Source: Caldifarciminota bacterium (GTDB lineage Bacteria; Hydrothermota; UBA3073; NMUJ01). Taken from it: a stretch of DNA of 9,475 bases. This document shows positions 1-7,282 of the stretch, one piece after another. The notes below the pieces were generated by a model. That model worked only from the letters and a program-made list of their open reading frames with translations, was not told where the DNA came from and did not search any database. The number at the start of each line of letters is the position of its first letter. Within the stretch, counting starts at the first letter, position 1. A program made the translations under genes and the position numbers. The stretch spans positions 1-9,475 of the forward strand of contig JAGGUB010000099.1 in NCBI GenBank assembly GCA_021158725.1, read 5' to 3'.

Positions 1-1618
1 TCTCATTGGTGCCATCCCATTCGATTACGATTCTGGTACCGTCTACCTGTGGCAGAATATGCTTCACAAGTTCGCCACCCACACCATAGATGTAGGCGGT
101 TGGTGTACCACAATCACTTACGTTATCAAACACTATACGGGTTGATGTATGGTTATCCACGAAATTGAGCAATTCATACCCATATCGGTGCGCCAATCTT
201 GAAGCCTCATCAACATTTAGCTGCATGCCAAGCACTACACTGAGATGAATTGGATCGATCTCACCAGTATGGACGGTTCCATTATATGCGAATCTACCAT
301 GTGCCATAAAGTGTAACCCAATGAAAGGAAATCTGACCGTATCATTGATCTCCGTGTTTATGATTTCAACCATACCCATGTTTACCCGTTCACCACATAT
401 GGGACAAGTTTCTTCCCCACGTGCTCTCCAATACCGCATATAGATGCTTTCTGTGGATATGTTGTTGCCATCAACCACCTCCAATGTAGCTATACGTTTG
501 ACAATACGTTCGGCAAATTCGTAACCATCATCCACACCTATATCATGTGTGTATGGGTTGTTAACATCTGTACCAAAATACTCCTCTGATGCAGAGTTCA
601 ACCCATCATTGTCGATATCATCACTTGTAAGTACTACGAGGTGGTCGGTATCGAATGGCGAAAGTATCTCTTTCAACTTTTGCACATCTACACGTGCGGT
701 ATCACCTTCTATTATATACGAGAAGCTACCATGTTGCATGAAATGCAACCCCATATATGGGATATCGATCTGCATCCCACGCTTTGTGTTGTAAACCGTT
801 ACGAAGCCCATAATTACGGGTTCGCCACATATTGGACAGTTATAGAACCCATACGCGGGGTTATCGATCGCATAACAGACACTATCGGGTGTGCCCCTTG
901 GTAGGCTATTTATTATCGCAGCATAGCGTTTCGCTATGCTGTCTGCAGCTGATGGATATAGACAGAACCCCTCTGTACCGAGCAATATCTCCTCACTGTG
1001 TGTGAGATAATCACCGTCAGCGTCACCATTTACGGGTAACCAGTGTGGATCGGCGTTTAGCTTACCCATACCTGTAGCGAGTAACGAGAATATCATTGCA
1101 GGTAGCATCTTTACCGCGGTGAACTTATTCCGACGAGCTATTGGATGTTCTGTGAATAAAGCTTTGCATTCACGATATATACGCTTGTAATATGGTATAA
1201 GTGTGGGTGTAACCTTACAGTTTGGGCATACCCAATGAAACAGTATACGTTGCTCTTTACCAATGTATGGGTTGGGTGTGTAGCCATTGGTGACAAAGTT
1301 TTCCACACAACAGTAAGGATAGCCGAATAATAGGCCCTCAATGATGCTGTCATCCTTGCTGTTAGCTACTGGCTTATTATCGAAACGTCGCATATAATAG
1401 TCAATATATCGTTGTTTTGTACTAAATATCGTCTCGTAGACTGGGGTACCGTCCATCAATCTACGTGTTACCACTGCAGTACGTAACCCATAACGTTTCA
1501 ATATTCGGTGCGTGTTTATATCAACTGGTTTCTCCCACCTGCTCATGGGTTTGATACGCTCCTTGGTTAGCATTGCCAGATATGCAAGGTCGAAATCCAA
1601 TTGCCTTAGAATATCCAT
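1..1618 (-). CDS. Multi-module metal/calcium-site protein of unknown function (3' end cut by window edge)
   Basis: I do not recognise this as a named gene. The minus strand is open from ATG at 1618-1616 to the left edge, 539 codons with no stop. The start has a strong Shine-Dalgarno (AAAGGAGG at 1630-1623). There is no signal peptide or membrane segment at the N-terminus. The N-terminal part has GYPYCCVENF (residues 99-108) and CPNC (131-134), a plausible four-Cys metal site; GYPxCC recalls the archaeal/bacterial DUF483 family, which is a resemblance only. Two tandem modules follow, about 140 residues apart. Each has a calcium-type loop (D199-D201-G202-D203...EE...GT215; D334-D336-D338-G339...EE...GTD351), then a helix with AxxIAKR- or AERIVKR-like residues, then CPICGE (261-266; 405-410), then GLHFMxHGxFxY (290-301; 434-445). 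CxxC and HxxxH are 27 residues apart in both copies. The second loop continues as a thrombospondin-3-like repeat (D359...DDG365). Plus-strand reading frames at 549-794 and 641-904 lie inside it and are shadows. Confidence 0.85.
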   Translation of the reverse strand, partial: MDILRQLDFDLAYLAMLTKERIKPMSRWEKPVDINTHRILKRYGLRTAVVTRRLMDGTPVYETIFSTKQRYIDYYMRRFDNKPVANSKDDSIIEGLLFGYPYCCVENFVTNGYTPNPYIGKEQRILFHWVCPNCKVTPTLIPYYKRIYRECKALFTEHPIARRNKFTAVKMLPAMIFSLLATGMGKLNADPHWLPVNGDADGDYLTHSEEILLGTEGFCLYPSAADSIAKRYAAIINSLPRGTPDSVCYAIDNPAYGFYNCPICGEPVIMGFVTVYNTKRGMQIDIPYMGLHFMQHGSFSYIIEGDTARVDVQKLKEILSPFDTDHLVVLTSDDIDNDGLNSASEEYFGTDVNNPYTHDIGVDDGYEFAERIVKRIATLEVVDGNNISTESIYMRYWRARGEETCPICGERVNMGMVEIINTEINDTVRFPFIGLHFMAHGRFAYNGTVHTGEIDPIHLSVVLGMQLNVDEASRLAHRYGYELLNFVDNHTSTRIVFDNVSDCGTPTAYIYGVGGELVKHILPQVDGTRIVIEWDGTNE

Positions 1619-1622
1619 CCCC

Positions 1623-1630
1623 CCTCCTTT
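1623..1630 (-). promoter_or_regulatory. Shine-Dalgarno of the minus-strand gene
   Basis: AAAGGAGG read on the minus strand, followed by four G residues and then ATG at 1618. The spacing from GGAGG to ATG is short (4 nt), but the match to the anti-SD is strong. It fixes the start of the left-edge protein, because no comparable site precedes the next internal Met (residue 16). Confidence 0.75.
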
Positions 1631-1648
1631 TAAATATCAGGTGCTTGG

Positions 1649-1679
1649 ATTAGATATACTTCTATAACTTAAACGTCAA
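1649..1679 (-). promoter_or_regulatory. Candidate sigma-70-type promoter for the minus-strand gene
   Basis: On the minus strand a TTGACG box (1679-1674) is followed by TCTAAT (1654-1649), 5 of 6 matches to TATAAT, but with a long 19-nt spacer. An alternative -10, TATATC (1658-1653), has a 15-nt spacer. Either would give a short leader before the ribosome binding site. Neither spacing is ideal, so this is only a candidate. Confidence 0.3.
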
Positions 1680-1715
1680 GCCTTGGTGTAAGTGATGGCT
1701 GAACCCATGATATTG

Positions 1716-1742
1716 TTGACATACCACAAATTAGCATAAATT
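1716..1742 (+). promoter_or_regulatory. Weak promoter candidate upstream of clpB
   Basis: A perfect TTGACA (1716-1721) lies upstream of clpB, with TAAATT (1737-1742; 4 of 6) after a 15-nt spacer. Transcription from it would start about where the Shine-Dalgarno begins, leaving almost no leader, so this pairing may be wrong. No CIRCE repeat (TTAGCACTC-N9-GAGTGCTAA) is present, so HrcA-type heat-shock control is not supported. Confidence 0.22.
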
Positions 1743-1747
1743 TAACT

Positions 1748-1755
1748 GAGGAGGT
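1748..1755 (+). promoter_or_regulatory. Shine-Dalgarno of clpB
   Basis: GAGGAGGT ends 5 nt before the ATG at 1761. The strong match and good spacing fix the clpB start. Confidence 0.8.
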
Positions 1756-1760
1756 ATGAG

Positions 1761-4700
1761 ATGAAACTAACAGATAAAGGTAAGGCATTATTAGAGGAGG
1801 CACGCAAGCATGCCAAGAAGCGTGGCGATTCATATATTGATACAGATCACTTGCTGGAGGCGTTGTTCACATTTAAAGATGGTAACCCATTCCTTAAGCT
1901 GCTGGATAAACGTGGTATAAGTGCGGAGGCGATCAGACGTGAGGTTGAACGTGGGTTGTCGAGCTTCCACTCACAGTTGGATGAGATGACGAATTCCTAC
2001 ATTAGTGCATTAGAGGAGCGTGAGAAGATGCTAAGTAACGCATATTCACCGGGCTTGGTGAAGGAGCTATACCACACGTTATTTAAATATCTTGAGGATG
2101 CGATTGCAAAGGATATGCGAGGCGAACGCATACGTGAGTTCGTTACACTTAAGGTTAAACGTTGGGTACCCGAACGGCGTACACGTAGCTTGATAGATGA
2201 ATTTTTTGGCACGGATATATTCAGTGAATTCTTTGGCGATGTATGGGGGCACGATCGTGAATGGATACTACGTGATTATAGCCTACGTGTACCGAAGGAG
2301 TTTGCAACCGAAATAAGGGAAGTAGCCAAAAGATGGGGGCTCGAGGAGGAAGACGCCAACCGCATGCTGTATGAGTTGGCCGATCTTGAGGATAAGCTAC
2401 GAGGTTCGTTGTTACAGCTTAAGAATTCAGGGGTTGAACCTCGACGTATCATAGGTAAGTTACGTGCACATTTCTTACGTGAGGAGAAGGAACCTTCACA
2501 CTCGTTTTTCCTCGAGAAGATATTGGAGAAGGCAGCCAAAACCGCAGAGGATGGTGTAGGTATCACACATATTGCGGATGCGATGATGGATTCACCCGAT
2601 ACGGTGGGTGGTTACTACCTATCACAGATAATGCGTGCATTGAGGGGTCAAAAAGGTGAACCCATACCCAGTAACATAAAGGAGGAGATGCAAGAGGAGG
2701 AACGTTCGGCATTGGAGCGATTTACGATCAACTTGACTCAGTTAGCGCGTGAGGGTAAGCTGGACCCTGTCATCGGTAGGGAGAAGGAGATACAACGTAT
2801 GATAGAGACGTTAATACGACGTCAGAAGAATAACCCAGTGATTGTTGGTGAGGCAGGTGTAGGTAAGACAGCTTTGGTTGAGGGGTTAGCTCAGAAGATA
2901 GCTAAAGGTGAGGTACCGGAGCAGTTGAAGGATGCAAAGATATTGCAGCTGGATATGGGTGCACTGCTGGCAGGTACTAAATATCGGGGTGAGTTTGAGG
3001 AGCGGCTCAAACAGATACTGGATGAGATTAAGAAGGCAGGTAATGTGATACTGTTTATCGATGAGCTACATAATGTTGTAGGTGCTGGACGTGCGGAGGG
3101 TGGTGCATTAGATGCAGCTAATTTGTTGAAACCAGCGCTGGCGAGGGGTGAGTTTCAAGTGATAGGTGCGACAACACCTGAGGAGTATCGACGTTACATC
3201 GAGAAGGATTCGGCACTCGAACGTAGGTTCCAACCCATATGGATAACGGAACCGTCACCCGAGACGACGATCGAGATACTGAAAGGGTTACGACCCAAGT
3301 ATGAGCAACATCACAAGGTGAAGATAGACGATGATGCCATAACCTCAGCGGTTAAGCTTACACATAGGTATGTACAGGATAGACATCTGCCAGATAAGGC
3401 GATAGATGCGATCGATCAGTCCGCATCCAAGAAGGCATTGAAAGTGTTGTATCCAGAGATTAGGGTGAAAGAGATCGAAGGTAAGTTGAAGGAGTTAAAG
3501 GAACAGAAGGCGCACGAAAGGGAGGAAGCGAGGATCAGCGAGATAGAAGCAGACATAAAGCGGTTGGAGAAGGAGCTGGATGAGCTAAAGACGTTGTTAG
3601 CCAAAAGGGAGAAAACGGGTGCTAAGGACTTGAAAGAGTTAGAGGATAAGGTTGCGAAACTGGAGAAACAGGTGAAAGAAGCCGAGGATAAAGGTGACCT
3701 CAAACGTTGGGAGGAGCTGCTGGATAAGCTCAAGGCAACAAAGAAGGAGCTGCTGGAGGCACGCCAAAGGGCGAGCGAACAGCTGGAAGAGATACGGGTG
3801 ACGAGTGACGATGTAGCTGAGGTGGTATCGGAATGGACCAATATACCTGTTGCAAGGATGATGGAGGAGGAGAAAGCTAAGCTGTTGAAGATGGAGGAAC
3901 ACCTACATCGACGTGTTATAGGGCAGGACGAGGCTATAGTGGCGGTATCACGTGCAATCAGGCGTGCACGTGCGGGGGTGGCAGATCCAAGACGGCCGTT
4001 GGGGTCGTTTCTGTTTCTTGGCCCTACAGGGGTGGGTAAGACTGAGCTGGCAAAGACGTTGGCTGAGTTCCTGTTTGGTGACGAAGATGCACTGATAAGG
4101 TTGGATATGTCGGAGTTTAAGGAAGAACATTCAGTAGCTAAACTCATAGGTGCGCCACCAGGTTATGTGGGGTATGAAGAGGGTGGTAAGCTTACCGAAG
4201 CAGTACGTAGACGCCCGTATTCGGTGATACTATTGGATGAGATCGAGAAAGCACATGCGAGGGTGTTCGACCTGTTCCTGCAGGTGCTGGATGATGGTAG
4301 GTTGACCGACTCACAGGGTAGGACAGTATCCTTCCGTAATACCGTAATCATAATGACATCGAACTTGGGTAGCGAATACCTACGCGATTTGATGGAGAAA
4401 TTCAACCCCAGATATCAGGAGCTACACCGTAGGATGCACGAACTTGAACAGCGGCGTGAAAAGAAGAAAATTACCAAATCAGAATATAAGAAAGAGAAGG
4501 AGGCACTCGAACGTGAACGCGAACAACTGGAGAAGGAATTCGAAGCTGAATTCAACAAAGCCAAAGAGCAAGTGCTGGATGTGGTGAAACACGCTTTTAG
4601 GCCGGAGTTCCTCAACCGTATCGATGAGATTGTGGTGTTCCATCCACTCAAGTGGGAGCATGTGCTGAAGATTGTGGATATACTTGTGGGTAGGTTAAGA

Positions 4701-4925
4701 GATAGGATGCACGAGACGGGGGTGGAGATCGAACTCACAGATAAGGCACGTGAATACCTTGCACGTGAAGGGTTCGACCCGGTCATGGGAGCACGACCAC
4801 TTAGAAGGGTGATACAACGTGAGCTGGAAGATAAGCTATCAGAAGCCGTACTTAAGGGTGAGATCAAGGAAGGTAGCAAAGTGGTGATCGATGCCAACGG
4901 CGAGATCAAAATAGGGGTGAAGTAA
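1761..4925 (+). CDS. clpB: ClpB-type AAA+ disaggregase with two extra insertions
   Basis: ATP-driven cytoplasmic hexameric unfoldase; ClpB proteins rescue aggregated protein with DnaK. It is 1054 residues, against about 860 for typical ClpB. Residues 1-75 match the first Clp_N repeat; a second Clp_N-like repeat starts near 246, so about 170 residues are inserted between them, including an FFG-rich segment at 148-163. NBD1: Walker A GEAGVGKT 363-370, pore loop KYRG 407-410, Walker B FIDE 432-435, arginine finger R488/R489. A coiled coil at about 567-677 contains the GDLxRxxEL signature of the ClpB middle domain. NBD2: Walker A GPTGVGKT 754-761, pore loop GYVG 801-804, Walker B LLDE 824-827, TSNLGS 866-871, FRPEFLNR 946-953. 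The stretch 872-945 is 74 residues, against about 26 in E. coli ClpB; the excess is Lys/Glu-rich helix. ClpA and ClpC carry their ClpP-binding IGL/VGF loop in this stretch; no such tripeptide is visible here. All ATPase motifs are intact, so the enzyme should be active. Large antisense frames, such as the Ser-rich one at 3416-4147, are shadows. Confidence 0.95.
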   Translation: MKLTDKGKALLEEARKHAKKRGDSYIDTDHLLEALFTFKDGNPFLKLLDKRGISAEAIRREVERGLSSFHSQLDEMTNSYISALEEREKMLSNAYSPGLVKELYHTLFKYLEDAIAKDMRGERIREFVTLKVKRWVPERRTRSLIDEFFGTDIFSEFFGDVWGHDREWILRDYSLRVPKEFATEIREVAKRWGLEEEDANRMLYELADLEDKLRGSLLQLKNSGVEPRRIIGKLRAHFLREEKEPSHSFFLEKILEKAAKTAEDGVGITHIADAMMDSPDTVGGYYLSQIMRALRGQKGEPIPSNIKEEMQEEERSALERFTINLTQLAREGKLDPVIGREKEIQRMIETLIRRQKNNPVIVGEAGVGKTALVEGLAQKIAKGEVPEQLKDAKILQLDMGALLAGTKYRGEFEERLKQILDEIKKAGNVILFIDELHNVVGAGRAEGGALDAANLLKPALARGEFQVIGATTPEEYRRYIEKDSALERRFQPIWITEPSPETTIEILKGLRPKYEQHHKVKIDDDAITSAVKLTHRYVQDRHLPDKAIDAIDQSASKKALKVLYPEIRVKEIEGKLKELKEQKAHEREEARISEIEADIKRLEKELDELKTLLAKREKTGAKDLKELEDKVAKLEKQVKEAEDKGDLKRWEELLDKLKATKKELLEARQRASEQLEEIRVTSDDVAEVVSEWTNIPVARMMEEEKAKLLKMEEHLHRRVIGQDEAIVAVSRAIRRARAGVADPRRPLGSFLFLGPTGVGKTELAKTLAEFLFGDEDALIRLDMSEFKEEHSVAKLIGAPPGYVGYEEGGKLTEAVRRRPYSVILLDEIEKAHARVFDLFLQVLDDGRLTDSQGRTVSFRNTVIIMTSNLGSEYLRDLMEKFNPRYQELHRRMHELEQRREKKKITKSEYKKEKEALEREREQLEKEFEAEFNKAKEQVLDVVKHAFRPEFLNRIDEIVVFHPLKWEHVLKIVDILVGRLRDRMHETGVEIELTDKAREYLAREGFDPVMGARPLRRVIQRELEDKLSEAVLKGEIKEGSKVVIDANGEIKIGVK

Positions 4926-4935
4926 ACTCAGTAGG

Positions 4936-4970
4936 TTGACAATTTATTACGATCACTATTTTCGTATTAC
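4936..4970 (+). promoter_or_regulatory. Candidate nikR promoter with overlapping imperfect palindrome
   Basis: TTGACA (4936-4941) is followed after 15 nt by TATTTT (4957-4962; 4 of 6 to TATAAT). An initiation site 7-9 nt downstream would fall at or next to the nikR ATG at 4971, so the transcript could be leaderless; this fits the absence of any Shine-Dalgarno before nikR. An imperfect inverted repeat with core TACGA (4948-4952) and TCGTA (4962-4966), 9 nt apart, covers the -10 region and could be an autoregulatory site. Both readings are tentative. Confidence 0.3.
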
Positions 4971-5387
4971 ATGAGCCTTATGCGGTTCAGTGTATCGTTG
5001 GATAAGCGTGTGCTGGACGAGTTCGATAGGCTTATTAAGAAGAAGGGGTATCCGACACGTTCGAAGGCTATCAGTGACCTTATACGTGAGAAGTTGGTTA
5101 AAGAGGAGATAAAGGTAGAAGATAAGGATGTAGTGGGTGTGATAACATTGGTTTACGATCACCATAAACGTGAGTTGGTGAACAGGTTGGTCGATATCCA
5201 ACACGATTTTAATGAGCTGATAATCGCATCACAACATGTGCACCTCGATCACGATAACTGTTTCGAGGTGATACTGGTCAAAGGTAACCTGTGCAAGATA
5301 AGCGAGCTGGCAAATAGGTTGAAAGCAACAAAAGGCGTTAAACATGGTTCACTACACGTCGAGGCAGTATGCGGACATATACTCTAA
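4971..5387 (+). CDS. nikR: NikR nickel-responsive transcriptional repressor
   Basis: A 138-residue ribbon-helix-helix DNA-binding protein fused to an ACT-like metal-sensing domain, the NikR layout and usual length. In this family nickel binding switches the tetramer to high-affinity operator binding and represses nickel import. The DNA-contact strand is RFSVSLD (residues 5-11), with R5, S7 and S9 in place of E. coli R3, T5 and T7. The square-planar nickel ligands are all present: H78, H89, H91 and C97 align with E. coli H76, H87, H89 and C95 within QHVHLDHDNC (88-97). The C-terminal domain keeps ILVKG and GVKHG. The start could be 4971 or the in-frame ATG at 4980 (Met4); neither has a recognisable Shine-Dalgarno. 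It lies 45 nt after clpB but probably has its own promoter. Its job is best read from the metal-transport operon directly downstream. Confidence 0.94.
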   Translation: MSLMRFSVSLDKRVLDEFDRLIKKKGYPTRSKAISDLIREKLVKEEIKVEDKDVVGVITLVYDHHKRELVNRLVDIQHDFNELIIASQHVHLDHDNCFEVILVKGNLCKISELANRLKATKGVKHGSLHVEAVCGHIL

Positions 5388-5388
5388 T
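5378..5388 (+). promoter_or_regulatory. Possible -10 element for the receptor operon
   Basis: TATACT (5378-5383) and TCTAAT (5383-5388) each match TATAAT at 5 of 6 positions at the very end of nikR, but no good -35 box lies at the expected distance. If used, transcription would start around 5390-5395, placing the downstream inverted repeat just after the start site, a position from which a bound repressor could block the polymerase. Confidence 0.2.
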
Positions 5389-5405
5389 TTTTATTTTACC
5401 CTTTA

Positions 5406-5432
5406 TTCACACGAAAATAAAAAATGTGTGAA
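5406..5432. promoter_or_regulatory. Candidate NikR operator: TTCACAC-N13-GTGTGAA
   Basis: A perfect 7-bp inverted repeat (5406-5412 and 5426-5432) separated by an A-rich 13-nt spacer lies in the 58-nt gap between nikR and the receptor start. Known NikR operators are spaced dyads: GTATGA-N16-TCATAC in E. coli and, from memory, GTGTTAC-N13/14-GTAACAC in Geobacter. The 7-13-7 layout and the GTGT-like half-site resemble the latter. There is no T-run after it on the plus strand, so it is not a typical intrinsic terminator. NikR binding is inference. Confidence 0.5.
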
Positions 5433-5445
5433 AATGGGGGTTAAG

Positions 5446-7281
5446 ATGTTGAAGAGGTTATGGGTTTTGGTGTTTTGGCTATGTTTTGTTGAGCTCGTTG
5501 GTGCCGAGGATACGCTTAGGTTTAATGACACATTACGGGTATATTATCTGGATGAGATTGTGGTGACTGCCACTCGTCTCAAGCGTGCGGTTAAGGATCT
5601 TTCGTCGAGCGTAAGTGTTGTCACTCGTGAAGATATTGAGGCTTCAAATGCAAACTCTTGTACTGATATTTTAGCCACTGTACCTGGGTTATTTGTTCAG
5701 AAGACGGGTGCTTTCGGTAGAGCCGACGTCGAGATACGTGGTCTCGGCAGTCGTGGCAGAAGGTTGATGGTATTGATCGATGGCCGACCTGTTAAGATGG
5801 GGCTGTTTGGTTGCACCGTAACGCATTCATTACCGCTTGATAATGTCGACCGTATTGAGGTTGTTCGTGGTCCGCTATCCGTACTCTATGGTTCAGATGC
5901 GCTTGGTGGTGTGATCAATATAATAACGAGGAGACTAAAGAAGGGTACCGAAACCGATCTCACCACTTCGTATGGCACATACAACACTCGATGTATTAGG
6001 CTTCGACACGGTACGAATCTCGGTAAATTCGACTATTATTTGACAGGTGATTGGCGTACGAGTGACGGCCATCTACCCAATTCCGCGTATGATGGTAAAG
6101 ATTTCACTGCACATCTGGGGTATAGGTTTAACAAACGGGTTGAACTCACCTTTAATGGTAAATACTTCGATGGCTACAAAGAAGAGCCACTACGGGCAAC
6201 CGACCCCGATACACTTGTATCCAACACCTGGAACGACTACGAGCGTGGTGCTTTGGATTTGAGCCTGAACAGCAAGTTTGGAGGTATTGAGTTGTTTGCC
6301 AAACTCTATCGTAATTTCGGGCATCACCAATTTTCCGATGGCTGGCATTCACGTGATTTCACAAATGGTGGGTTGTTACACTGTGTGGTACATCCACTCA
6401 CCGGTAACACGCTCGTTGCGGGGGTAGAGTTCCGTCAACAGGGTGGTGAAAGGCTCTCCGAACCCCAAGGTGAATGGACTAAAACCGAATTTGCCAGCTT
6501 CTTGCATATCGAACAGCTACTTGGTAAAGCAATATTATCATTCGGCGGTAGATACAATTACGATGAGGTTGCAGGTACTGAACTATGTCCAGAAGCGGGG
6601 CTCGTGTTACATCTACGTGAAGGTGTTATCTTACGTGCAATCATCAGCAAGGGGTTTAGGTCCCCGCAGCTAAACGAACTGTATATGTTTCCGCCATCTA
6701 ATGAGGATCTGCAACCCGAAAGGGTTTGGAACTATGAGATAGGGTTCGACTATCGGGTTGCAAATGGGGTGACGTTCGAATTCACCTGCTACGATATGAA
6801 AGGCGACAACATCATACAGCTGGAGGATAACCCCAACCCACCACCAAAGTTCCTATTCCAAAACACAGGTAAGTTCGATTTCAAAGGCGTAGAGACAGGC
6901 CTAAACGTGCAACTCGGATACTTCACAGGTCGTATCTACTACTCGTACCTCGATCCAGGTGAGAAGACCACCGGTAGGCCGGGCAATAAACTCGATATAG
7001 TGATACGATACACCTATGATAAGGTCATGGCTGGATTCACAGGGCAATACGTTGGCAACTACTATGCTGCTGATAATCATGAGCAGAAGATTGACGATTA
7101 CTTCGTGGCCAATGTTAAGTTCGGCTATAGGGTGTTACCTCAACTGAATGTATTCCTGGCGGTTGATAACATATTCGATCGAGACTATGTTATATATACC
7201 GATCTACCTGGGGGTGCTGCTGGTTTGTATCGGATGCCACGTCGTGCAGTTACGTTGGGTGTGAAAGTCGAACTCAAGTGA
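5446..7281 (+). CDS. TonB-dependent outer-membrane receptor (probable metal chelate uptake)
   Basis: A 22-strand-barrel outer-membrane receptor that would import a ligand using energy from TonB-ExbBD. The frame is open from 5344, but that start would overlap nikR by 44 nt and put 34 odd residues before a clean signal peptide. The ATG at 5446, after GGGGGTTAAG, gives 611 residues starting with a signal sequence (residues 1-20, cleavage likely after VELVGA). The TonB box is DEIVVTAT (36-43) and the plug spans about 48-160, with RGLGSRG (98-104) and RGPLSVLYGSDALGGVINII (141-160). The rest has alternating aromatic barrel strands and a BtuB/CirA-like end (GLYRMPRRAVTLGV). The last residue is Lys rather than the common terminal aromatic. 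The plug has C72 and C123, and one barrel segment is His-rich (H293, H294, H301, H312, H316, with C313). Substrate is not readable from the sequence; the nikR neighbour and downstream ABC genes suggest a nickel or similar metal complex. ATG 5434 is an alternative start. Confidence 0.92.
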   Translation: MLKRLWVLVFWLCFVELVGAEDTLRFNDTLRVYYLDEIVVTATRLKRAVKDLSSSVSVVTREDIEASNANSCTDILATVPGLFVQKTGAFGRADVEIRGLGSRGRRLMVLIDGRPVKMGLFGCTVTHSLPLDNVDRIEVVRGPLSVLYGSDALGGVINIITRRLKKGTETDLTTSYGTYNTRCIRLRHGTNLGKFDYYLTGDWRTSDGHLPNSAYDGKDFTAHLGYRFNKRVELTFNGKYFDGYKEEPLRATDPDTLVSNTWNDYERGALDLSLNSKFGGIELFAKLYRNFGHHQFSDGWHSRDFTNGGLLHCVVHPLTGNTLVAGVEFRQQGGERLSEPQGEWTKTEFASFLHIEQLLGKAILSFGGRYNYDEVAGTELCPEAGLVLHLREGVILRAIISKGFRSPQLNELYMFPPSNEDLQPERVWNYEIGFDYRVANGVTFEFTCYDMKGDNIIQLEDNPNPPPKFLFQNTGKFDFKGVETGLNVQLGYFTGRIYYSYLDPGEKTTGRPGNKLDIVIRYTYDKVMAGFTGQYVGNYYAADNHEQKIDDYFVANVKFGYRVLPQLNVFLAVDNIFDRDYVIYTDLPGGAAGLYRMPRRAVTLGVKVELK

Positions 7282-7282
7282 C

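Noticed and set aside
549..904. Overlapping plus-strand open frames at 549-794 and 641-904
   Set aside because: Both are antisense to the left-edge gene, across its conserved CPICGE and GLHFM motifs, and look like shadow frames.
1619..1760. CIRCE/HrcA heat-shock element before clpB
   Set aside because: A TTAGCA string is present at 1731-1736 but there is no matching GAGTGCTAA half nearby.
3416..4147. 243-codon open frame on the minus strand, Ser-rich
   Set aside because: Lies antisense to clpB conserved ATPase motifs; its Ser runs mirror Glu/Lys/Leu-rich codons of the coiled coil. No ribosome binding site or recognisable domain.
5406..5440. Inverted repeat as an intrinsic terminator of nikR
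   Set aside because: The stem is 7 bp with a 13-nt A-rich loop and is followed by AAATGGGGG, with no T-tract; an operator fits better.
5344..5445. Upstream extension of the TonB receptor frame to ATG 5344
   Set aside because: It would overlap the nikR end and hide the signal peptide behind 34 unrelated residues; the start at 5446 has a clean signal sequence and a G-rich upstream element.
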